Shown here one piece after another: positions 42,763 to 47,450 of a stretch of 47,450 nucleotides of DNA. How positions within the stretch are numbered: the stretch's first letter is position 1; each line of letters opens with the position of its first letter. Location: the NCBI GenBank assembly GCA_019311105.1, contig JAFDDA010000061.1, positions 1 to 47,450 on the forward strand, given 5' to 3'. Source of the stretch: Deltaproteobacteria bacterium. Lineage in GTDB: Bacteria; Myxococcota_A; UBA9160; JAFDDA01. Under the pieces are notes generated by a model. The model was not told where the DNA came from. It saw only the letters and a program-made list of their open reading frames with translations, and did no database searches. Both the position numbers and the translations under genes were made by a program.

Positions 42763-43788
42763 TCACTTCGGCGCGCCCGCCTTGCGGCGGAACGCGCTGG
42801 GCGTCTGGTCCGTCCAGCGCCGGAAGGCGTGGTCGAACGCGCTGAGCTCCGAGTAGCCGAGCAGGAAGGCGATCTCCTCCAGCTCCGTGGACGTCTCCTC
42901 GAGGTAGCGGCGCGCGAGCTGGAAACGCACGCGTGCGACGAGGTCGCGATACAGAATGCTGTGTTCCTCGAGACGGCGCTGAAGGGTGCGCACGCTGAGT
43001 CCGAGCTGCGGCGCGACCGATCGGATGGGCGGATGTCCGTCACAGACCCGGCTTGCAACGAGGATCTCCAATTCGCGTAGCCAGGGGTCCGAGCCGGCCG
43101 CCGGCCCCAGGGCATCCTGGAGCTGACGCTCGGCGATGGGAAGCAGGTAACGGTCCGCGCCGGGCACCTCGGCACGAAGGTCGCGGGCGTCGAAGCGGAT
43201 CGAGGCGACTGCGCACCCGAAGCGTAGCTGCGGGCAGAGCAGGGCAGCGTGTTCGCGCGTGTCGGCCGGTGCATCGTGCTCGAACGACACGTCATGGGGT
43301 TGCCAGTCCGGCCCCCTGAGGCGCCGCATCATGCGGACGAGGACCACGAGAGCTCCGTCCGAAAGGTGTCGCAAGGCGTTTGCGGCGACGCTTCCGAATC
43401 GGGGCATCTCCAGCCGTGCCGTCTCGCCGCGCACTTCGATGGACGGCGTCCCCAGCCCCTGGGCGAGAGCCGCCGAATAGCGGGCGAGGTTGGCCAGCCC
43501 GACCCCCACGGTCGGAGCGTTCAGCACGGCATAAGAGAAGGGGCCCAGGGTGGCGAGCTCGAAGCTCGCGCCCACATGGAGGCCGAGGGCGTCGTCGCCC
43601 AGCTCGCGAGCCGCGGCGTTGAGCAGGATCACGACCCGATCCACGTCGAGCAAGCGCCGGGGATTCGCCAGCTCGGCCGGTGTGATCCCGGCTTCGTCCC
43701 GTATCGACGAGGCCGGTCCCCCCGCCGCCGCGACGAACTCGAGTACGGCCCTCGCGACATTCGAATTCGTTCGGATGACGGGTCTCAT
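42763..43788 (-). CDS. AraC-family transcriptional regulator
   Basis: 341 residues from ATG 43788; GTG 43797 in frame would add three residues. The N-terminal two-thirds fit the arabinose-binding-like PF12625 domain (DVDRVVILLNAAARELGDDA, LGLHVGASFELATLGPFSYA). The C-terminus has the double helix-turn-helix: PQLGLSVRTLQRRLEEHS and IAFLLGYSELSAFDHAFRRW. Relatives (OruR/ArgR-like) activate catabolic operons in response to small acids or steroids. It is divergent from the SCP2/ferritin-like operon; two direct repeats typical of AraC sites lie in between. The acyl-CoA ligase gene lies downstream on the same strand. Confidence 0.9.
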   Translation of the reverse strand: MRPVIRTNSNVARAVLEFVAAAGGPASSIRDEAGITPAELANPRRLLDVDRVVILLNAAARELGDDALGLHVGASFELATLGPFSYAVLNAPTVGVGLANLARYSAALAQGLGTPSIEVRGETARLEMPRFGSVAANALRHLSDGALVVLVRMMRRLRGPDWQPHDVSFEHDAPADTREHAALLCPQLRFGCAVASIRFDARDLRAEVPGADRYLLPIAERQLQDALGPAAGSDPWLRELEILVASRVCDGHPPIRSVAPQLGLSVRTLQRRLEEHSILYRDLVARVRFQLARRYLEETSTELEEIAFLLGYSELSAFDHAFRRWTDQTPSAFRRKAGAPK

Positions 43789-43791
43789 GGC

Positions 43792-43829
43792 TGGCACATA
43801 GTATCAATTAAATGGCACTAAAGATCAAT
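43792..43829. promoter_or_regulatory. two 17-bp direct repeats, predicted AraC-family operator
   Basis: Two copies of TGGCAC-N5-ATCAAT lie at 43792-43808 and 43813-43829, with 12 fixed positions identical and start-to-start spacing of 21 bp, two helical turns. Direct repeats of this kind are the standard binding site of AraC dimers. They overlap the start of the AraC gene and sit about 85 bp before the SCP2-like gene, so they could serve autoregulation and operon control. Confidence 0.7.
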
Positions 43830-43913
43830 CTCAGCACCCCATGTGCCGGTACGCTTGTTCCGGATTTCGAGCCCCCACAGTCGTGGTGCAGGGCAACCCA
43901 TAGGAGGATCCCC

Positions 43914-44336
43914 ATGAGCATTCGATTCCCGTCCCTCGAGTTCTTCAAGGCGTTGCAGCAGCGCGCGAAGGACGACGCAGATGCCTTCGAGAAGCTCGGC
44001 GTCTGCGATACGACGTTCGGCGTCCGGGTCGGAAGCGATCTCTATCGGATCGCGTTCGAGATCTACGAGTGCACCGAAGTCGATGAAGCGAGCGATCCGG
44101 CCTCGCTGGACTTCGTCCTCACTGCGCCGGTCGCGTTGTGGAAAGAGATGTTCGAGTCCGTCATCGCGAACGGCGGCGCAGACGCTGCGCATACGATCAA
44201 TTCCCTGACGCATGTGGGCGACGTGATGAAGGTCGAATACGAAGACCCGGAAGGCCACGACCGGCTCTATCGCTTCATGGCGACGATCCAACGGTTTCTG
44301 GACGAAGCCCAACATCTCGATGTGGAGCTGAACTGA
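43914..44336 (+). CDS. SCP2-like lipid-binding protein
   Basis: 140 residues from ATG 43914 with AGGAGG seven bases upstream. The pattern of alternating strands then helices (FGVRVGSDLYRIAFEIYEC, then SLDFVLTAPVALWKEMFES, and YRFMATIQRFLDEA at the end) is that of the sterol-carrier-protein-2 family, a small pocket protein that binds lipids, acyl-CoAs or sterols. No signal peptide. The TGA overlaps the ATG of the next gene by one base, so it is tightly coupled to the ferritin-like pair and probably carries or presents their substrate. Confidence 0.8.
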   Translation: MSIRFPSLEFFKALQQRAKDDADAFEKLGVCDTTFGVRVGSDLYRIAFEIYECTEVDEASDPASLDFVLTAPVALWKEMFESVIANGGADAAHTINSLTHVGDVMKVEYEDPEGHDRLYRFMATIQRFLDEAQHLDVELN

Positions 44337-45421
44337 TGGCGTACATCGGGCCGAAAGACTTTTCGCAGGACACCAACCTGATCGCCGAAGTCATGCGCGT
44401 CATGAGCGGCGATCTCAATCTGGAGTGGATGAAAGACCATCCGCATCCGATGGCCGCCCGTCCCAAACAACCGAAGCGCGGTCTCACCCTCGACGATATC
44501 AACGACGATCCGCATTACGGGCCCTCCGCGCTACCGGAGATCATCCGAAGACACTTTTCGATGACTCCACGCGGCGGAATCCTGCCGGAAGGTTTGCCGT
44601 CACTCGGCTACCGCGTCAACCGCAAGAGCGACCTCTGGGCCGACTCCGCGGCGGCGTTGTTCGAAGAGAGCAAGTCTCGACGCTGGGCGCCGGCGCGCAA
44701 CGTCCCTTGGGATGCGCTCGATGAGGCGCCGCTCAGCCCCGAACAGGACCGTGCGATCCGCCAGCTCTGCACCGGCTTGACTTCGATCGGCCTGGTCTCG
44801 ACGGATGTGCCCTCCCGCTGGGTCTGGTTGATGAACCAGGATTTCCACGAAATCAAATACTGGATGTGCGCGCAGATGTTCGATGCGACGCGGTTGGCCG
44901 AGGCCTTCCGCAAACGAGCACTCTACGGCCAGGGCGCATTGGGATGCGATTCCCGGGAGCTCGGTGAGCTGCTCAAGATCGTCATGGAGTCGGAGACCTA
45001 CCCGCTGGCGTCGGCGGCGCTGAACCTCACGCTGTTTTCGTTCGTTCAAAGCCTCGGGAGGCGTTTCGAGTTCTTGTCATCGAACGCCGCCGATACCTAT
45101 CTCGGGACCCGCCTCGCGCAAGACGCTTCGCGCTTCACCGCGTATGGTGTCGACCACATCCGCCAATTCGTCAGCGCTCAGCCTGCCCAGCTCGAGGTCG
45201 TCAATGAGCACCTCGATCTCGTCGACAATGGGCTCGTCGGCTACCTCGGCTCGCGTGAACTCATCGAGCCACTGATCGTACTCTCGGGCGGCGTCGAGCC
45301 CGTGGCCGCGTTCTACCGCAAGGCTGCAGAAGAGTATTTCGAACGCTGCGCCGCCGCAGGACTCGGCGCACGCGAAACCCGCAGCCCTCTTCAGGGCTTC
45401 CTGAAAATGCTCGAAAGCTAG
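44336..45421 (+). CDS. ferritin-like protein without diiron ligands (paralogue A)
   Basis: 361 residues, clearly homologous to the next gene along its whole length (shared NRKSDLW/VWA, QLCT, FHE, AFRKRAL/VFRKRAL blocks). In the helices that would form the diiron site the ligands are replaced: helix 1 T-E-V-E-M becomes TSIGL, helix 2 DEARHAEVF becomes DATRLAEAF, helix 3 Glu aligns with Phe, and helix 4 QDEARHVSY becomes QDASRFTAY. No metal site can form. It likely serves as a structural or regulatory partner of paralogue B, as PaaC does for PaaA. Complete C-terminus; it also has the segment that paralogue B lacks. Confidence 0.85.
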   Translation: MAYIGPKDFSQDTNLIAEVMRVMSGDLNLEWMKDHPHPMAARPKQPKRGLTLDDINDDPHYGPSALPEIIRRHFSMTPRGGILPEGLPSLGYRVNRKSDLWADSAAALFEESKSRRWAPARNVPWDALDEAPLSPEQDRAIRQLCTGLTSIGLVSTDVPSRWVWLMNQDFHEIKYWMCAQMFDATRLAEAFRKRALYGQGALGCDSRELGELLKIVMESETYPLASAALNLTLFSFVQSLGRRFEFLSSNAADTYLGTRLAQDASRFTAYGVDHIRQFVSAQPAQLEVVNEHLDLVDNGLVGYLGSRELIEPLIVLSGGVEPVAAFYRKAAEEYFERCAAAGLGARETRSPLQGFLKMLES

Positions 45422-45433
45422 GCAGGAGAAAAC

Positions 45434-46487
45434 ATGAGTTACTACGGGTCGACCGACTATCTGGTGGATGACGATTTCGTGCTGCGCATGAAGGACATCC
45501 GCAAGGGCAATCTCGATCTCGGATGGATGAAGGCTGGCACCGAGCAGGTCGAGATCCACGCGGAGAGCAAGAAGCGCGGGCTCACCTACCTCGACCTGAA
45601 CAAGGGTAGTTACGGCTATGACGATCTCGAGGAGCTTCCGCGCGGCCCGCGCGGCGCCGCCCCGCGAGGCGCGAGCTACGATGTCGCCAACCAGGCTGAT
45701 CTGGGGCCGGACCTCAATCGCAAGAGTGACGTGTGGGCCTATAAGGTCGCTTCGTTCTACGAGGAGACCGTGAGCCGCCAGTGGGACGCAACGACCGATA
45801 TTCCCTGGCGTGATCTCGACAAGTTCGATGTGCCGCTCGAGGTCGAGATTGCATTCGCACAGCTCTGCACCTTCTTGACGGAAGTCGAGATGGTTGCGAC
45901 GGATCTGCCCGCGAAGTGGTGCTGGCGGATGAACAACCAGTTTCACGAGGTCAAGGGTTTCCTCGCGGGGCAGGCGATGGACGAAGCGCGTCACGCAGAG
46001 GTCTTCCGCAAGCGAGCGCTGGCCGGCGGCGTCGGCTTGATGCACGGGGCCCCGCAGGCTGAACACTCGCTCAAGGCAATCCTCGACTGCGATACCTACA
46101 GCGAAGCGAGCGCTTTCATGCACCTGCTGGCCGAGGGGAACATTCTGACGATGTTCCGCTTCAGCGAGTTCATCTCGCCGACTGCCCTCGATAAGCGCAT
46201 GTTCCAGCTCGTCATGCAGGACGAGGCCCGCCACGTTTCGTATCAGCCTGAAGCAGTTCGACTCCGAGTTGTTCGAGGCGATGATCGTGCTCGCGGGCAA
46301 AGGCACGAAGCCGGAGCAGATCAAGAAGGGCGTCGAGATCGTCGGCACGCTGCAGATCAAGCAGGTCGAGGAGTACTTTCAGCGATTGCAGCGTGCCGGA
46401 TTCGGCGAGCGCATCGAACGGAGCAAGTTCCGCGATTTGCTTGCGGCCGTGTCGCTGAGGCAGCAGGACGCCGCAATTCCCGCGTGA
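45434..46487 (+). CDS. ferritin-like diiron oxidase/oxygenase (paralogue B), frameshifted
   Basis: ATG 45434 follows GGAGAAAAC. The site ligands are all visible: Glu in TEVEM (helix 1), E-A-R-H in AMDEARHAEVF (helix 2), Glu in LLAEGN (helix 3) and E-A-R-H in MQDEARHVSY (helix 4), a standard E / ExxH / E / ExxH diiron set. Just after helix 4, at about 46240-46265, the frame shifts by one and about 30-35 residues present in paralogue A are missing; the C-terminus continues as ELFEAMIVLAGKGTKPEQIK to TGA 46487. It should be an O2-activating enzyme (oxygenase, oxidase or desaturase). The lesion would inactivate it unless it is a sequence error. Confidence 0.82.
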
Positions 46488-46531
46488 ACCATGAGCCGCG
46501 CCAGGCCCTCCGGCGCAGGGGAGGAGACGCC

Positions 46532-47296
46532 GTGTCGTTCGCTGATCAAGTGGTATTCATCACAGGAGGCGGAAGCGGCATGGGGCGGCTCGCCGCCCAG
46601 CGCATGGCCGACGCCGGCGCGAAGGTCGCCGCCGTCGACATCAACGAGGCCGGGCTCAGCGAGGCCGCCCAGGGGCGCGAGGGTATCCAGACCTGGCGCC
46701 TCGACGTCACCGACAACGAGGCGGTGCTCGCGACGGTGAAGGAAGTCGAGAACCGCCTCGGCCCCATCGACCGCGTCTACAACGCCGCCGCCATCATGCC
46801 CACCGGGCTCCTGATGGAACAGGACACCGAGACGATCCTGCGCATCATGGAGATCGACTACAACGGCGTGGTCCACGTCGCCAAGGCGATCCTCCCGGGT
46901 ATGCTCGAACGCGGTCGCGGCGACCTGATCAACTTCGCCTCGATCGCCGGTTGGGGCCCGACCCTGCACTTCGGCGCGTACAACGCGGCGAAGTTCGCGG
47001 TGGTGGCCTTCAGCGAGGTCCTCCACCACGAGAACCGGGGCAAGGGTGTCCGCATCATCGCCGTCTGCCCGCCGCCGGTGGCCACCCCACTGCTCGACCA
47101 GGCAACCTCGAAGCCCAAGATGCTCGAGTTGGGCAAGCCGATCGCGCCGGGCCGGGTCCTCGACACAATCGAGCGGGACCTCGCCAAGGGAAAGGCGTTC
47201 TGCTTCCCGACGGCACAGACGAAATTCGCCCAGATCTTGCGGCGGTTCGTACCCGGGCTGATGTTGTCGGTGGTGCACCGGGTCGAGGGCCAATAG
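46532..47296 (+). CDS. SDR-family oxidoreductase
   Basis: 254 residues from GTG 46532, with GGAGGAG upstream. ITGGGSGMGRLAA is the Rossmann motif, AAVDINEAG ends strand 2 with Asp, which favours NAD(H). Catalytic residues are Ser in NFASIAG and Y-x-x-x-K in GAYNAAKFA. VCPPPVATPLLDQAT is the usual post-catalytic block. It starts 45 bases after the diiron gene and could share its transcript, perhaps oxidising the hydroxylated product. The long open frame joining it to paralogue B is a consequence of that gene's frameshift, not a real fusion. Confidence 0.9.
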   Translation: MSFADQVVFITGGGSGMGRLAAQRMADAGAKVAAVDINEAGLSEAAQGREGIQTWRLDVTDNEAVLATVKEVENRLGPIDRVYNAAAIMPTGLLMEQDTETILRIMEIDYNGVVHVAKAILPGMLERGRGDLINFASIAGWGPTLHFGAYNAAKFAVVAFSEVLHHENRGKGVRIIAVCPPPVATPLLDQATSKPKMLELGKPIAPGRVLDTIERDLAKGKAFCFPTAQTKFAQILRRFVPGLMLSVVHRVEGQ

Positions 47297-47348
47297 CCGA
47301 ATCCCGAAAGTTCAAAAGGCTCGTGCTGACGGCACACACTGTACGTCG

Positions 47349-47450
47349 TCAGAAGCCGACATACGACACCACGTCGTCGTTGGCGGCACGCACCGACTTC
47401 ACGTCGTTGGCGACGAAGCCGTCGTCGGGGTAGCCCATCGCGACGCAGGT
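47349..47450 (-). CDS. nitroreductase-family protein, 5' part missing at window edge
   Basis: The last 33 residues are visible: CVAMGYPDDGFVANDVKS, ending in VVSYVGF and TGA. The A-x-G-Y-P motif followed by a short basic stretch and a hydrophobic tail is the C-terminus of NAD(P)H:FMN nitroreductase-type proteins. The catalytic part is outside. It is convergent with the SDR gene, 52 bases apart. Confidence 0.7.
   Translation of the reverse strand, partial: TCVAMGYPDDGFVANDVKSVRAANDDVVSYVGF

Noticed and set aside
45434-47296. 620-codon frame that would fuse the diiron protein to the SDR
   Set aside because: The linking segment is out of frame relative to the real diiron C-terminus, which is visible in another frame, and the SDR has its own GTG and ribosome site.
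1-47450. CRISPR array, phage or insertion-sequence signature
   Set aside because: No regularly spaced repeats, transposase, integrase or structural phage genes were found in either strand.

Overview
The window is GC-rich chromosomal DNA from a free-living, aerobic, heterotrophic bacterium. PEP-CTERM secretion, several sulfatases, many acyl-CoA/lipid catabolism genes, 2-oxoglutarate dioxygenases and an APH-kinase fusion together suggest a Myxococcota- or Binatota-like ('deltaproteobacterial') lineage. That placement is inference: there is no rRNA, tRNA or marker gene here. I see no phage, transposase, integrase or CRISPR array. The window opens inside an alpha/beta hydrolase gene and closes inside a nitroreductase-like gene.

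Layout. 0-6.4 kb: hydrolases, a TauD remnant, then a translationally coupled cupin / Ltp2-type thiolase / DUF35 / amidohydrolase run, a carotenoid-oxygenase remnant and a crotonase; this looks like side-chain or lipid catabolism. 6.2-10 kb: small lipoprotein, sulfatase-fold enzyme, methyltransferase with regulatory domain, PEP-CTERM protein. 10.2-17.4 kb: acetyltransferase, membrane proteins, a Cys-type sulfatase, a BtrH-like acyltransferase and an APH-family kinase. 17.7-19.4 kb: two overlapping PhyH-type dioxygenases. 19.6-27.3 kb: kinase-HAD fusion, cytochrome c'-like lipoprotein, MFS transporter, a heme-motif lipoprotein broken by a tandem duplication, APH-kinase fusion, CBS protein and PPK2. 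27.4-36.5 kb: GH2, hemerythrin, acyl-CoA dehydrogenase, acyl-CoA ligase, SDR, CaiB-type CoA transferase, YghU-type GST. 36.5-40 kb: a tight HAD / ATP-grasp / epimerase / methyltransferase operon of polysaccharide-modification type. 40.2-47.4 kb: hydrolase, acyl-CoA ligase, AraC regulator, and divergently a three-gene operon of an SCP2-like lipid carrier and two paralogous ferritin-like proteins, then an SDR.

The most interesting unit is 43.8-46.5 kb. An SCP2-like protein is coupled to two paralogous ferritin-like proteins. One keeps a full diiron ligand set; in the other every ligand position I can align is replaced. This resembles the catalytic/non-catalytic pairing of PaaA/PaaC or of the alpha/beta subunits of multicomponent monooxygenases. 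The divergent promoter region carries two 17-bp direct repeats spaced exactly 21 bp, as expected for an AraC-family operator next to an AraC-family gene.

A second theme is gene damage. Eight genes show internal deletions, frameshifts or tandem duplications, sitting among intact genes. Either this lineage is losing catabolic genes or the assembly has local errors; read mapping would decide.
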